Shown piece after piece: positions 32,583 to 45,206 of a DNA stretch of 64,000 bases. Source of the DNA: Vigna angularis. Taxonomy: Eukaryota > Streptophyta > Magnoliopsida > Fabales > Fabaceae. The notes beneath the pieces were generated by a model that saw only the letters and a program-made list of their open reading frames with translations, ran no database searches and was not told the origin of the DNA. The stretch is taken from the NCBI RefSeq assembly GCF_016808095.1, contig NC_068973.1:26392077-26456076 (forward strand). The letters are read 5' to 3'. Numbering within the stretch: position 1 is the first letter of the stretch; each line of letters begins with the position of its first letter. Made by a program: the position numbers and the translations under genes.

Positions 32583-32975
32583 ATTGAAATCCGAACGAAA
32601 TTAATATTTCTATCTTTACTTATCTTTTACTTTGATAATATGAAAACATTGTTTATCATATGATCTAGTAAAATCTAAGTAAAGAGGGGCATCACTCAAT
32701 TTCGTCCGGATTGATTAATAAATTTTACTTTCATCAAAAAATAAAAAAAATATATATTTCCTCGTTCACTGCATCTGTAGCATTGGTGGACCTTCCACGG
32801 GGTTGTCACACTTCAATTCTCAGTTTTGTTTGTTTGTTTCATTCTCTGTTTGTTTCTTGTTTATCTTAAAATCCAGACGAAATTAGTATTTCTATCTTTA
32901 CTTATCTTTTACTCTGATAATATGAAAACATTGTTTATCATATGATCTAGTAAAATCTAAGTAAAGAGGGGCAGC
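32583..32975 (+). repeat. Duplicated polypurine tract and LTR edge
   Basis: About 120 bp ending in AAGTAAAGAGGGGCA occurs twice: 32583-32694 and 32868-32973. After the first copy comes a short LTR-start-like piece (CACTCAATTTCGTCCGG at about 32693), then T/A-rich DNA and a unique stretch. After the second copy comes the real 3' LTR. The first copy looks like a leftover LTR start or a duplication of the priming site. Confidence 0.75.
32960..32975 (+). other. Polypurine tract of the Ogre-like element
   Basis: AGTAAAGAGGGGCAGC immediately precedes the 3' LTR start at 32976. It is the expected second-strand priming site. Confidence 0.75.
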
Positions 32976-35900
32976 TGTCAACACTCAATTTCGTCCGGAT
33001 TGAGTAAATATTTTTGTTTTTTTGTATTCTCCTCATAAAAGGAAAAATTAAAAAAAATGTATATTAAAAAATAAAAAAAAAGAGGATGAAGCGTTCGTCC
33101 TCAAGTGACCGTTCGTCTTCCCACTGTTGCTGAAACCGTTCGTCCAAACAGTAACCATTCGTCCGTCCCCACTGTTGCTGCGGCCGTTCGTCCTTTTGCA
33201 TTATTCGACCGTTCGGCCAGTATTCAAACTTGCGAGCGTTCGTCCTCTTTGATCAAGCGTTCGTCCTTTTGCACTATTCGACCGTTCGGCCAGTATTCAA
33301 GCTTGCGAGCGTTCGTCCTCTTTGATCAAGCGTTCGTCCTCTGCCGTTCGTCCTTCCCCAATGTTACTGTGGACGCTCGTCCAAACAGTGACCGTTCGTC
33401 TTTCCCCATTGTTGCTGTGGCCGTTCGTCCGAACAGTGATCGCTCGTCCTTTCTCACTGTTACTGAGGCCGTTCGTCCGGACAGTAACCGTTCGTCCTTC
33501 ATTGCTTCAACCGTTCGTCCTATACCGTTCGGCCTTTTGTAATTTGGACGTTCGTCCTCGCTGCTCAACGTTCGGCCTCTACTTTTTGAACGTTCGTCCT
33601 TAATGTGGTTTTGTTCTCAGATGAGCGAGCGTCCAAACCGAGCGTTCGGTCTGAGTTATATTTCGAGCGTTCGTTTCGTTGTGTTTTAGTGATCGGGGAG
33701 CTCGTCCTTTGGTTTTAACGTTCGCTTTTGATTCTGTATTATTAACTGTGAACGTTCACTATTCGACCGTTCGGCCATTCATGCTTGTTTGAACGTTCGT
33801 TCTTTGCAACTATTTGCGTTCGGCCTGTATCAGATTGTTTTACCGCGTGAGCGTTTGGTTTGAGCGTTCGTTCATTTAATATGAAGGTTCTCTCGTTTTC
33901 GGCATACTGACCGATCGTCCAAATAGTGGTGGCTGGGTTTTAAATTTGGTCTGAGCGTTACAGGGAAGATTCTTACCTTCGGCTGCCGCTTCCCGCCATT
34001 AGCCATCTGAAGAACCACTTACTGTATGGGTCTCTGGAGATTTTAAAAGGAGATGAACCAGAGAATCTTTGAGCTGGCACTTGAGTCTGCCTCCCACTCA
34101 CCTTCCACTTTCCTTCAGCACCCTGGTTTCCACTCAACACCCAGACGGCAAAGCAATTGCTGGTAGTATATCCAACAGCAGCTGCGATCCTCTATCCACA
34201 GTTTGGAGAAGCACGCTGATGGCTGGAGACGGAGATAGAATCCAGCAGCACCTAACAGAAGCAGCACAACAGCAGCTCGTTGGAGGGTTGTTGTGCTTGA
34301 GAGAGAATGGTTCCATCTGTTTGAAAGAGGGAGGCTTTCACGTTGGAGGGGTGCTGCACTTCACACTACAGCTTCGCTCAGCCAACTCCATCAACACGGT
34401 TCAGCAGAATGATGAGCACGAGATGGAAGCATGGGCAGCTGAGTTGAATATTAAAATTGAAGAGAAGCTCATGGTGTCTTCAGTTTTCACGTGGGCAGGT
34501 GGTGGAGCAGAATTTTGGTCAGCAAAAACATATGAGGGGAATGAGTGGAGCAGGAGGTCACGGCATTGATACAAGAAAAGCTGAAAGCACATGATGATGA
34601 TGAGTGGAACGCTCAGAGAATGGAAGTGCATGTTGGTAGCACATTTACAGCGCACATGGAGAAACACTTTTAGGAAGAAGATGCTCTGTGAAGTGATAAA
34701 GAATTATGAAGGAGATTTTCCCTGATTTAAAAATGGCAAGGGTTCTGGGCTTGGTCTCCCACGAGCTCCCACATGATGCATCTGGAACGGCTACCCTGGC
34801 AACTCTGTAATATCAGACTCCACTATCTCCACCTCCCACTGTCGCTGCCCACCACTAACAGTCTGACAAGCCACTCACAGTATGGGTTTCTACAGAAGAA
34901 GAGAATGGTCAGGAGCACTCACATTTTTGGGTTATCATCCATGAGCTGGCATGTCAGATTTCAGGGGACACCACTTGCTATTGTCCTCCACCAGGAAGCC
35001 CTTCATGGGAGAGACTTTCTCTGCTCATCGGGGGGATTAACTTTGGTTCCCACTCACCTTGGTCCAAAAAGCTCCAGTATCCATACCTCAACATTGACCC
35101 GTTACCAGGGAACCACCGGGATCACACAAAACCTGCAAGAGATACAGGAGGCAACCCCACCCCTCTCACTACTCACCGGTATTCACTGGAAACCATCAAA
35201 GACCACCATTCAACCCAATCTCATCGTCCATACACCATCTCGAATACCCGAAAACCCACTTCGCCTTCACCTCACCACCGCAAGCCACCGTGAAGCTTCC
35301 ATCAAACACCACTACGTTAAAACTCTGCATGCAGTAGTCTCCATCACAGCCTCATCCACCGCCACACAAACTCACCATTTCCTCCTCTTCATTTTTTTTA
35401 TTATCACCAACACCCACCACCAGCCCTCCATTTTCATCCTCACTTCCAGCAACTATCCTCACCCAGTCATCACCTTCATCCCCAACACCTGGAAACTCTC
35501 TTCCACCGTAGCCACACCAATCCCAAACTTTGACTCCTCTCGCCCGTAACCACTTCACCTCCTCTTCATTTTTTTTATTATCACCAACACCCACCACCAG
35601 CCCTCCATTTTCGCCTTCACTTCCATATTCATATCCTCACGGCCCACATCACCACTTTCAACATCTTAACTTCACGGGTTTCGTTTCCATATTTAATCCT
35701 TGTCATCAAACACCTCTGGCCTTCATCTCCACCCAGACTCACTGCTATACTTCCCTTTTATTTTTCATCCCTACCCTTCGGCCATCACCCTCACCTCCAA
35801 TACCCATCATCCTCATCCCTCTTCATTCTCTGTCAATACCGAAGGGCCCCAAGAAACAACTCACGGCCTAATCTCCGAACGACCAACATCACCACCAGCC

Positions 35901-38176
35901 ACCGTGCGTGTCACCAACATCCCTATAGCGCCTCCACTGTCAAACAACAGAGACTCCAACTTTTGTTTCCCTCCCTCGCAAGCCACCATCTCCGGCACCT
36001 CATCCCCATCCTCACGACAATCACTAACTCCATTGCTTCCAACCCATACTTGACATTCACTCACTACCTCCACTACATTTCCCGATACCATCTCCAGCCT
36101 CATCATCTTCATTTTTACTTCCCCATCATTTTCCAACCTCTGCATATTCATCTCGGGAACACCCCTCATTACCCCTCACCTCCAGCCCATCATCTTTATC
36201 TCACTCTTCATTCATCTCCAACACTGCTACGGACCAGGGACTGAACCTTCAAGTTTCCATTCATCCCCCATCACCAACACGCCCACGGCTACCGGCAAGA
36301 GCTGGGGAGAAGCACCTTATCAAAAAAAAAGGGAAAGCCAGCCACGAGGGAAGCCATCTGACGCACGGGATTAGCAAGGAGTGAACCAAGCTTCAAGAGG
36401 TAAGTAATGAATCCCATTCTATGTTTTACTGAGTTTGGTTAATTGACCTTGAACATGCCTTCGTTACGTTGTTGTTAAGTTTGCATGTGTTAAATTTACG
36501 TGTGTAAGTTTGCATGTGGTGCTGTTAGATAGATGCATAGCGTTGTGAATATTCGTACATGGCTGTTGTTACCAAACAATCATCACACCCAACCATCTTG
36601 GACATCCACGGCCACTGCTAACACACACGGCCAGACTCCCATATTCAGCCACTCCAACACCCATCATCTCTACCCCGTTTTTCTTCTCCATCATTTTCAA
36701 CACCCAAATCTTCAACTATATTCACTTCATCCATCACTCTTACACCACCACGGCACCACCAAAAACCCATCTTCGAGTCATAGCCATTATTATCTTTCCA
36801 TCACCATTGCCTCTGTCAGCCACCAGCTATCACCACCAGCCATTGTGAGTTCCACCAACATCCCATTCGAACTCTCATTTTCGTTCCCTCCTCTGTGAAT
36901 GCGAGCTCGTGAAACTCCCTATCACCATCTTTCCTCCCAGCCAATATCGTCACCTTCACCGTTACCTCTCACCAACGACACAACCTTATTTCCATCTTCA
37001 ACCTCTCACCATTACCCCTTTGATTTATTTGTATATAGTAAGCTTATTTGTATTGTTTTGTATAAAAATTATAAAAATCGTAAATAATAAAAAATATATA
37101 TAAAACGTTAAAAAACATTTAATGTAATAAATCGGTATGAGTACTCGTGCGATCGTACGCATCAGCCTAGTACTTATTGCCCAAATATAAGATAAATAAA
37201 AGCCGTGTGAGTGCTCGTGCGATCGTACGCATCAGCCTAGTACTCATTACGCAAAACAATAAATAAAAAGCCGTGTGAGTGCTCGTGCGATCGTACGCAT
37301 CAGCCTAGTACTCATTACGCAAAACAATAAAAAGAGAAAGCCGTGTGAGTGCTCGTGCGATCGTACGCATCAGCCTAGTACTCATTACGCAAAACAATAA
37401 AAAGAGAAAGCCGTGTGAGTGCTCGTGCGATCGTACGCATCGGCCTAGTACTCATCACGCAAAACAATAAAAAGAGAAAGCCGTGTGAGTGCTCGTGCGA
37501 TCGTACGCATCAGCCTAGTACTCATTACGCAAAAAATATAAATATTACAACAAAAATACCAAAAAAAATATATAAAAGTCTTCAAAAACCAAAAACGTCT
37601 ACTTTTCAAAACAACAAACAATATCGCCTTGCCAGAACTACGTGATCCTTGATTCTCCATCAAAAGTGGAGATACGTAGGAGCAAGGCCAGTCCTTGTCA
37701 GGCTCATTCTCCCAAAAATCCAAATCATTTTCCAAACAAATTCTCAAACAATTTTCAAACAAATTTCCAAAGCAGTTTTCAAATGAACTACGGAACCCTG
37801 ATTTCTCATTCTGCATGAGAATACGTAGGAGCAAGGTCAATCCTTGTCGGGCCCCAAAAAGCTAAAAAATATTGTTTGTTTCTTTAGAGTTTTATTTCAA
37901 GGGAATGTTAAACACTTTGAAAACCACATCTACATTCGCGCATTTAGTTAAAGGTACTGCCTTAGGGCAGGCGTTGTAGGGTGCTAATACCTTCCCTACA
38001 CGTAACCGACTCCCGAACCAAGAATCTGGTTCAATTTGACCATGCCTTATCATTTTATGGTTTTTTCCGTAGTTTTCCAGAATAAACTATGGTGGCGACT
38101 CCAAAATCTCTTTTCAAAACCTTTTTATCTTTCTTTTTTATTGGATCGTCGTCCCGTCGCGATTCCGGTTGCGACA
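32976..38176 (+). repeat. 3' LTR of the Ogre-like element (5201 bp)
   Basis: It is almost identical to the 5' LTR and four bases shorter through homopolymer indels. Substitutions I noted lie near 33199, 34254, 34793, 34997, 34999, 35199, 36729 and 36850. It carries the same CGTTCG block, 166-codon frame (34069-34569), G-poor block and tandem array (37133-37532). Confidence 0.92.
37133..37532 (+). repeat. ~68-bp tandem repeat array in Ogre 3' LTR
   Basis: It is the six-unit counterpart of the array at 20031-20430, with the same order of variant units. Confidence 0.88.
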
Positions 38177-38181
38177 AGAGG

Positions 38182-39924
38182 CACTATTTGTATGGATCTA
38201 CATTCCAAGTCTTTAGTGATCACAAGAGTCTCAAGTACCTCTTTGATCAGAAAGAGTTGAATATGAGGCAGAGACGTTGGCTGGAGTTCTTGAAGGATTA
38301 TGATTTTGAACTGCTTTATCATCCGAGAAAGGCTAATGTGGTGGCAGACGCCTTAAGCAGAAAAGCAGTTCATGTCTCGGTTATGATGGTAAGAGAACTC
38401 AGTCTGGTTGAGAGCTTTAGAGATCTAAGGTTATAGTTCGACTTGGAACCAAACAGTATCAGATGTTGTAACCTTAGAATATCCAGTAACGTTTTTGACC
38501 GAATCAGAGAAAAGCAGTCAGCGGATGAAGACTTGGTGAAAATTTTGGGCGCGCTTGGTACAGACCAAGCAAAGTACTTCAACACTGGAACAGACGGTCT
38601 CTTACGCTACAGAGATAGGACGTGCGTTCCTGACGATGGCGAGCTGAAGCGGATTATTCTTGAGGAAGGTCATCATAGTCGTCTTAGCATGCATTCTGGC
38701 ATGACTAAGATGTATCAAGACCTCAGGAAGTCCTTCTGGTGGCCAGGAATGAAGAATGATGTCGCTCGTTTTGTGGCATCATGTCTAACTTGCCAACGTG
38801 CGAAGGCGGAGCATTAGAGGCCGGGCGGTCTACTACAACAACTTGATATTCCTGAATGGAAGTGGGACAACATTTCCATGGACTTCGTGACCCACTTACC
38901 CCGTACGGTCAAGAATCACGATTCCATCTGGGTGATAGTGGATCGGCTGACGAAGAGCACTCACTTCTTAGCTGTCAACTTGAAGATGTCCATGACGAAG
39001 CTTGCACAACTCTACATCAACAAGATCGTTCATTTGCATGGAGTGCCATCCAGCATCATCTCTGACCGAGACACAAGATTTACGTATCGGTTTTGGCAGT
39101 CCCTGCAAAGTGAATTGGGTAGAAAACTGCAGATGAGTTCAGCTTGTCATCCTCAAACGGACGATCAATCTGAGAGGACCATCCAGACGCTTGAAGACTT
39201 ACTGAGGACGTGCGTCCTAGATCACATGGGCGTATGGGATGAAGTCTTACCACTAGTGGAGTTCACCTACAACAACAACTTCCAGTCCAGCATCGGAATG
39301 GCTCCGTTTGAAGCTCTCTACAGGAGGAAGTGCCGAACGCCACTATGTTGGTTCCAGGAAGGAGAGAAGGTGTTGACGGGACCTGAGCTCATTCAGCAGA
39401 CAACCGAGAAGGTGAAGTTGATCCAAGAGAGGTTGAAGACGTCAAGGAGCCGACAGAAGTCGTATGCAGACAAGAGGAGAAGGCCCTTGGAATTCACTAC
39501 AGGAGAGCACGTCTTCCTTAGACTAAATCCAACCACTGGAGTGGGCAGAGCCGTTCGTCCCAAGAAGTTGTCTCCCAAGTTCATTGGGCCTTATCAAATT
39601 CTAAGAAGAATTGGACCAGTGGCGTATGAGTTATCCTTACCTCCTCAACTGTCCAATCTTCATCCAGTCTTCCACGTTTCTCAACTCCGGAAGTATATAG
39701 CTGACCCTTCTCATATACTGGAGTTAGAGAACGTCCATATTCGTCAAGACTGAACGCTGAAGATGCAACCTGTTCGTGTTAAAGATAGTCGCACCAAGTA
39801 TTACAAGAGGAAAGCCATCCGACTGGTGAAAGTGGTATGGGACGAGAAGACTAGCGACTCTACATGGGAAGTGGAGGATGCTATGAGGGACTTGTATCCC
39901 CACCTATTTTCAGGTAAGATTTAA
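38182..39924 (+). pseudogene. Tekay RNase H C-terminus, integrase and chromodomain-like tail
   Basis: It continues the frame interrupted at 15864. RNase H ends with [20 protein letters not shown] and [11 protein letters not shown]. Integrase follows: an HHCC zinc-binding domain (HHSRLSMHSGMTKMYQDLRK, then CLTCQ) and a DDE core with MDFVTHLP, IISDRDTRF and SERTIQTLED. The tail LVKVVWDEKTSDSTWEVED resembles the C-terminal chromodomain of chromoviruses. In-frame stops are at 38434-38436, 38815-38817 and 39751-39753; the natural stop is at 39922-39924. Apart from the stops the frame is continuous, consistent with decay by point mutation. Integrase would insert the cDNA into chromatin. This copy is dead. 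Confidence 0.9.
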
Positions 39925-39948
39925 TTTTCGAGGACGAAAATTTTTGTA

Positions 39949-39959
39949 GTTGGAGGGAA
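39949..39959 (+). other. Polypurine tract of the Tekay-like element
   Basis: GTTGGAGGGAA directly precedes the 3' LTR start at 39960. Confidence 0.65.
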
Positions 39960-42319
39960 TGTCAGACCTCATTAAAAACGCACCCAAAACCCCTCTGAAC
40001 GGACGCCAGGTGTCAAGCAACGAAGATTTGGAAATCAGATATTGGAAGGCAGGTGTCAGCAGATGAGCGGACGTTCGTTTTAACGTGGGAAGCAAAAATG
40101 ATTTTTCTGAAAAACCCGTCCCACTCTCTTTGCATGCACCCTTCTTCTCCAAAACTCTGATCTTTCATTTCTCCTTCTTCTCTCTAAAAGCTCTCCCTTC
40201 TCTCTACCAAAACTCACCCTTTCTCTTCTCCGATCTTCATTCAGACACCGTAGAAGGAATTGTAGTCAGACGAACCATACATCTGTCTCTAGGACATTCG
40301 TTCACGCTCAGAGGTAAGGGAAGCTTATTTAATTTAATTTGTATGTTTACCGTGTTGTATGAACGTTCGTTAGTTGACTGAATGAATATGATGCATGATG
40401 ATTGATATGCTTGGATTGTATGAACGTTCGTTAGTTGACTGAATGAATATGATGCATGAGGGTTGATATGCTTGGATTGTATAAAGTATGAAAAGTGATT
40501 AAGAGATGAATGTATAAAGTTATGAAACTATATGTTAAGAAATGAATTGGAATATAAATGATTCTGATATGAAATTTCTATATGAAAGAGTACTTCGTCA
40601 CCGAATGGTCATCGACCGTTTGGTATTTCATAGTGATTTTGGTTAGACTTGGATTCTTTCAGTTGGGAAGAATCTTAGTTGAGGACGGTCGTTTTCTTTT
40701 CGAAATACTGTGCATGAACGATCGTCTGAGTAGTGCTTGGTCTTACACCAAGCGATCGTCTGAATGATGCTTGGTCTTACACCAAGCGATCGTCTGAATG
40801 GTGCTTGGTCTTACACCAAGCGATCGTCTGAATGATGCTTGGTCTTACATCAAGTGATCGTTTGAATGGTGCTTGGTCTTACACCAAGCGATCGTCTGAA
40901 TGATGCTTGGTCTTACACCAAGCGATCGTCTGAATGATGCTTGGTCTTACACCAAGCGATCGTCTCATTCCTTTTATAATATATCTTGATGAAATTAGCG
41001 TTCTTCCAACTTCAATAGAATTTTCCTCTACCGTGTTCGGTCATTGACTGACATTCGGTTTCTTCATGTGAATTCTTCTAAGTATTTTCTTTGAAGTGTT
41101 CGTACTTATCGATTCCGGCCTAGAGCCTTAGTACTTGACATGGTCTTTTCGGTGTTCGGTTAGAACTCTCAAGGGTCAGTTCATCTAATTGGCTCACTGA
41201 TTAAGTAAGGATCATTCTAAGTCGTTTCTGTTATATATGATTATACTCGGTTTCTTTCTCAAACCAATAGTAGTCACCTCTGTCTTATTCTATTATGGAA
41301 CGGGAGACTTCTCTGTCTCGTTCCAAGTGTTCGTCCTCGTTCTGAGTGAGGATTGAACGTTCGGTATCGGGTATCCGTAAGAAGCTTTGAACAAAGATGA
41401 AATTTAACTTATTGGTAATGAAAGTGGAATTTGAGAAAATTGATAATGAAAGATGAAATTGAGAATGATTATGAATGAAATATGAAGAGAATGTGATGTG
41501 GATTGAAATGTTTGGATTTTGAACGAGCGTTCCGAGGAGGAACGACTCATGGATGAATATTGGAATTTGTAAAGTATGACTGTGGTTATGCTAATGTTGG
41601 CAATTCATCCTGATGTTTCGTGGGTACTCGTCCTCACGTAGAGGAGGGTAGGTCATGTGTGGAAATGGCAGGAGGTCCGAGTCCTTAGGGGTACTTTAGA
41701 CAGATATGATTAACCTCGGGTGGCAGCTGATGAGGACATGCCAGTTACTACGTCACCCAGGTGCAAGAACGCCTGTAGCTACACATATTTCATACAGTCC
41801 GGACAGTCAGTCTAGTATTAGGCTTTGTATGAACGAACTATGAATTATCTTGTTTGTTTGATTTTGTGAAATGTATGTTTATGCATGAATTAAATTACAT
41901 ATGCTTACCCTGTGTTTTTCTTGTCATGTCTTGTTTCGTACATTCGTCCTTGTCATTGCAATGATCATCCGCGTGGATGTAAGCAGAAGGAGACGAGCTG
42001 CTGGAAGAAGCGCTGGAAGAAGAAAATTTGGTAGAGGTAGAAGTGAAGACCAAACAATAGGACACTCGGTCAGTAGTGTAGTATAGAAAGGTGGTCGTTC
42101 GATCACCTTCCCTTTTGATTTCTTTTTGATCGTTTGGAATGAGTTTTGTAAACCGTTCGGTTAAACTTTCTTAACTTGTTTAGTTACTTTTATAACTTTT
42201 TTATGTAAGGCCGTTCGGCCATGAGCATTCGCTCTACTTTAGTGTAAGACTTAACTGAAATATTATTAAATGTAATTATTCTATTATATAATTTATTGCT
42301 GTATTTTTGGGATGTTACA
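39960..42319 (+). repeat. 3' LTR of the Tekay-like element
   Basis: It is 2360 bp. Relative to the 5' LTR it lacks about 196 bp near 40251, has an extra ~65-bp piece near 41490-41555, and carries many transitions. It contains the seven-unit 34-bp array at 40720-40965. TSD ATTAG follows at 42320-42324. Confidence 0.9.
40720..40965 (+). repeat. 34-bp hairpin tandem repeat in Tekay 3' LTR
   Basis: Seven units start at 40720, 40754, 40788, 40822, 40856, 40890 and 40924. Each carries the GCTTGGT...ACCAAGC palindrome. Confidence 0.9.
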
Positions 42320-42324
42320 ATTAG

Positions 42325-43389
42325 TCTAATTATCAAAAATTCTACAATCAATTAATAAAAATATTAAACCAGATTATCTATTTATATGTAGAAAATTTAT
42401 GTATAACTAACTTAAAAAAATATAAAAGAGTGAAAGTAAAAGAACAATTAATAAAAAGATAATTAACAAAAAGTAAAGTAATTTTGTTCCGATTTTATTA
42501 AAATGAACACATTTTGAAAAAATTTACTTACATGACACGTCTTCATTATAGAAAAGTTATATTACTCAAACATTTTTGTGTTTTTAAGTGAAATTTGATT
42601 GACTTTTAATATGTTGGAATTGTTTACTCATATATGGAAAAGAAATAGTATATATTAGCTGTTACACAATCTATATAAAAAGAATTGTGAATTTTTTCAA
42701 CCCACAATCTCAGTCTCGTGAATATTTAAAAAATATATTTTATAAATTTTTAAATAAGGTCAAAATTAAATTAAGAAAAAATATTTAGAATATATATTTT
42801 AATAGAAGTTAATGTACAACTAAATAAAAGTTAACATAAATTCAAATTAATTATACCTAAAACATATACCCAAATAATTTAACAATAATTCTATTAAAAA
42901 TGAAACTCTAAAATCGATGTTTCATCTTCAATATCTTTATTTTGACTACTTAATTGCTAAAGCAAATAACACACAAGTCAAGTCACCAACAAAATGACAT
43001 AGTAACATTATTAGTAAAATTAGATTAAAATATTAGAAAAAACCTACTAATATCTTCATCAATCATCTCTATTGTATTAAAATCTGTTTCATCTCCAATA
43101 TCTTTATTTTGACTATTTAATTCCTAAAACAAATAACACCCAAGTCAAGTCACCAACAAATATATAGTAACACTATTAGTAAAATTATATTAAAATATTA
43201 GAAAGAAAACTAATAATATCATCATCAATTATCTCTATTGTATTAATTTCATGTTATCCACTTTCAATTTTGAAGAACTTGAAAAAGGAAAATCAATTCA
43301 TCTGCCATAGCGAATCAATTGAATGAATATAAATATATAATTTGAAGTGTTCATTTAATTACTTTCTATGTCAGTCCATAATCAATCTT
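42325..43389. other. AT-rich DNA with a ~170-bp tandem duplication
   Basis: No gene is seen. Two adjacent diverged copies of a ~170-bp unit lie at 42910-43078 and 43079-43248, each with TTCATCTTCAATATCTTTAT-type and CAAGTCAAGTCACCAACAAA words. The right part may belong to the terminal region of the hAT remnant that follows. Confidence 0.55.
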
Positions 43390-44600
43390 GAACATACATA
43401 AATGTTTCTAAAGTGTTTGGATGTAATATACTACGATATGGAATAAGAAATCGACTATCAATACTAAAAGAAGATTCAAAAGAAATTGTTCTAGAAAATT
43501 TCTTATAATCATTTGTAAGATTGAATATTTTAACCCATTAGCCTTCCATCAAACTAAAATGTCAAATTTTTCATTTGAATCGAGTAGTGTCGATTCCTCC
43601 AAGTAATAATCAAGTTTCAACTTAAATTTGATGGTTCACTTTTCTTTTGAATCTTATGTTTTGCAAAATCTCTCCTCGAAGCATCTTTTCATCCATCAAC
43701 AATTTGGCCTACAATTAGGTTCAAATTTTAACATGAAGAAACTAACTTCTTATCATTTCATACTCTCTTAGCAAGTCCTTAAAAAGAATCTTCAAATTTT
43801 CAATTTCACAATAATAGATTCATAACCAAATATCGAGGGAAAAATAATCAAATTAATCAATTTTATACCTGGGTATAACACAATACCTATAGCTATCACT
43901 CCACCGATCACACTCAAATACTTGTCAAATTTTAAAATCATAGATGCAAGCATTATAAAATTGAAAGAGTTAAGTCATTACATTAAAGCCGACTTAAGTT
44001 GGATAACAAGTACCAGAAACAAGAGTGTTACATTATAAAATATTTCAACTTTTGACAAACTTCATTTGTCATTTGCCAATCATGTGTGTTGGGAAAATTT
44101 TTATATTGACTCTCTTGTTATGATAAAAGATCAAATACATCTTTGTATTGTAGGCTACTTGAAACATTAAAAATGTATAATTCTACCTAGTTCTACAATA
44201 AACATCTAAATTTATTTTGAATGGAATATTCAATTGAGGACATGTGTCTATAAACTTCTCTTCTCTTTTAGGTGTAGTCGTTCAAAAATTTACATTTTCT
44301 CTAACATCTTCATTAACATTATAGCAATTATGGACAAATCATTCTTCCCAATCAAATTCAATATTATATGTGCACAACATAGCATATAACAATTAGTCAC
44401 CCAAAATAATAAACCTAAGTAAAATCTTATCTAAAATATTACGAATAATAACATCGTTTATAGTGTAATTATTAAGTGCCAAATGTGACTTATCTCGTCT
44501 TGTATTACCCAAAAGACTTTTGACACAATAATTACATACGTCTTTCCATTTTTCATCTACATTTTGTCCCTTATGATTTTAAAGATATGAAAGTAATCTT
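43390..44600 (-). pseudogene. hAT (RICESLEEPER-type) transposase remnant
   Basis: Read on the minus strand through many stops and shifts, the order of a hAT transposase is visible. A BED zinc finger piece lies near 44560-44450 (EKWKDVCNYC, then RDKSHLALNNY). LQYKDVFDLL and ESQYKNFP lie near 44200-44080, KFDKYLSVIGGVIAIGIVLY near 43940-43870, and the C-terminal dimerisation region LDYYLEESTLLDS then WKANGLKYSILQMIIR near 43620-43500. No terminal inverted repeats or TSD could be placed. It is clearly non-functional and older than the neighbouring elements. Confidence 0.75.
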
Positions 44601-45206
44601 CTTGAATTCATAATTGGAGTTGAACTTTCGATTTTATATTGAATCTATACAATTATAATTTTGATTTGAATATCATAAATTTGGTTCTACAAATTATCCT
44701 TATGGATCATTATTCATAAAAAAAAATATCTTGAATAAACATTCTAATAATGAAAACAAAGCTGTTATATATTCTAAAACCATCATGCTACCTAATTTTA
44801 TATATTCTAAAATCATCATGCTACCAAATTATAATTTCTATCAAGCCTGTGACAGTCAACTGAACTAATATGCTGTAATTATGGCAAATAATCGTCCATA
44901 TATCTCTTTGCATACAATAATAAATGGTTAATAGCTAGGGTACCAAGACAATTGTAGGAAAGAAGATTGCAAGAGTAAACTTCACAATTGAAAAGCTCTA
45001 AAGCTAAAAGTCAAACTAAACAGCAACTGAGATATCACAATAAAAAAAAAGATCAATGCCTGATTTGCATAGTTTCACAAGAACTCAACAATTAGTATTC
45101 AAGTTTTCAAGAGATCTTCCGTTTTTTGGTAACTGACTTCACACATGTAGAAAAAAATAGCTTCCATTGTTATCATTGAATAACACGACACTCCCAAACC
45201 ACAAAA
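44601..45206. other. AT-rich intergenic DNA, no gene seen
   Basis: Nothing recognisable apart from a short local duplication (TATATTCTAAAACCATCATGC near 44766 and 44803). Confidence 0.4.

Larger units (their letters stand above)
15870..38176 (+). mobile_element. Young non-autonomous Ogre-like (Tat) Ty3/gypsy element, 22.3 kb, with antisense homeobox gene
   Basis: LTRs at 15870-21074 and 32976-38176 start TGTCAACACTC and end TTGCGACA. AGAGG flanks the element at 15865-15869 and 38177-38181. Very long LTRs, a primer site TGGCGACTCCGCTGGGGA, an extra ORF1 before gag and a repeat-rich 3' UTR are hallmarks of legume Ogre elements. The interior has a degenerate ORF1 (21911-22900), intact gag (23741-25210), then no recognisable protease, RT, RNase H or integrase. 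In their place lies an antisense gene with a WOX homeodomain (25962-27541) and about 5 kb of repeats. I count about eight substitutions and three short homopolymer indels between the LTRs, so insertion is recent. It must have been mobilised by enzymes from another element. Confidence 0.9.
10882..42319 (+). mobile_element. Tekay-like Ty3/gypsy chromovirus, old, with a nested Ogre element
   Basis: LTRs at 10882-13399 and 39960-42319 both start TGTCAGACC and end GATGTTACA. ATTAG flanks the element at 10877-10881 and 42320-42324, a perfect 5-bp TSD. Gene order is gag, protease, RT, RNase H, integrase and a chromodomain-like tail, and the primer site is of initiator-Met type, as expected for a Del/Tekay chromovirus. 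The LTRs differ by about 5% in their first 300 bp plus several indels, so insertion is old. The RT core is deleted at about 15386, several in-frame stops are present, and the Ogre element at 15870-38176 splits RNase H. Without that insertion it would be about 9.1 kb. Confidence 0.9.
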
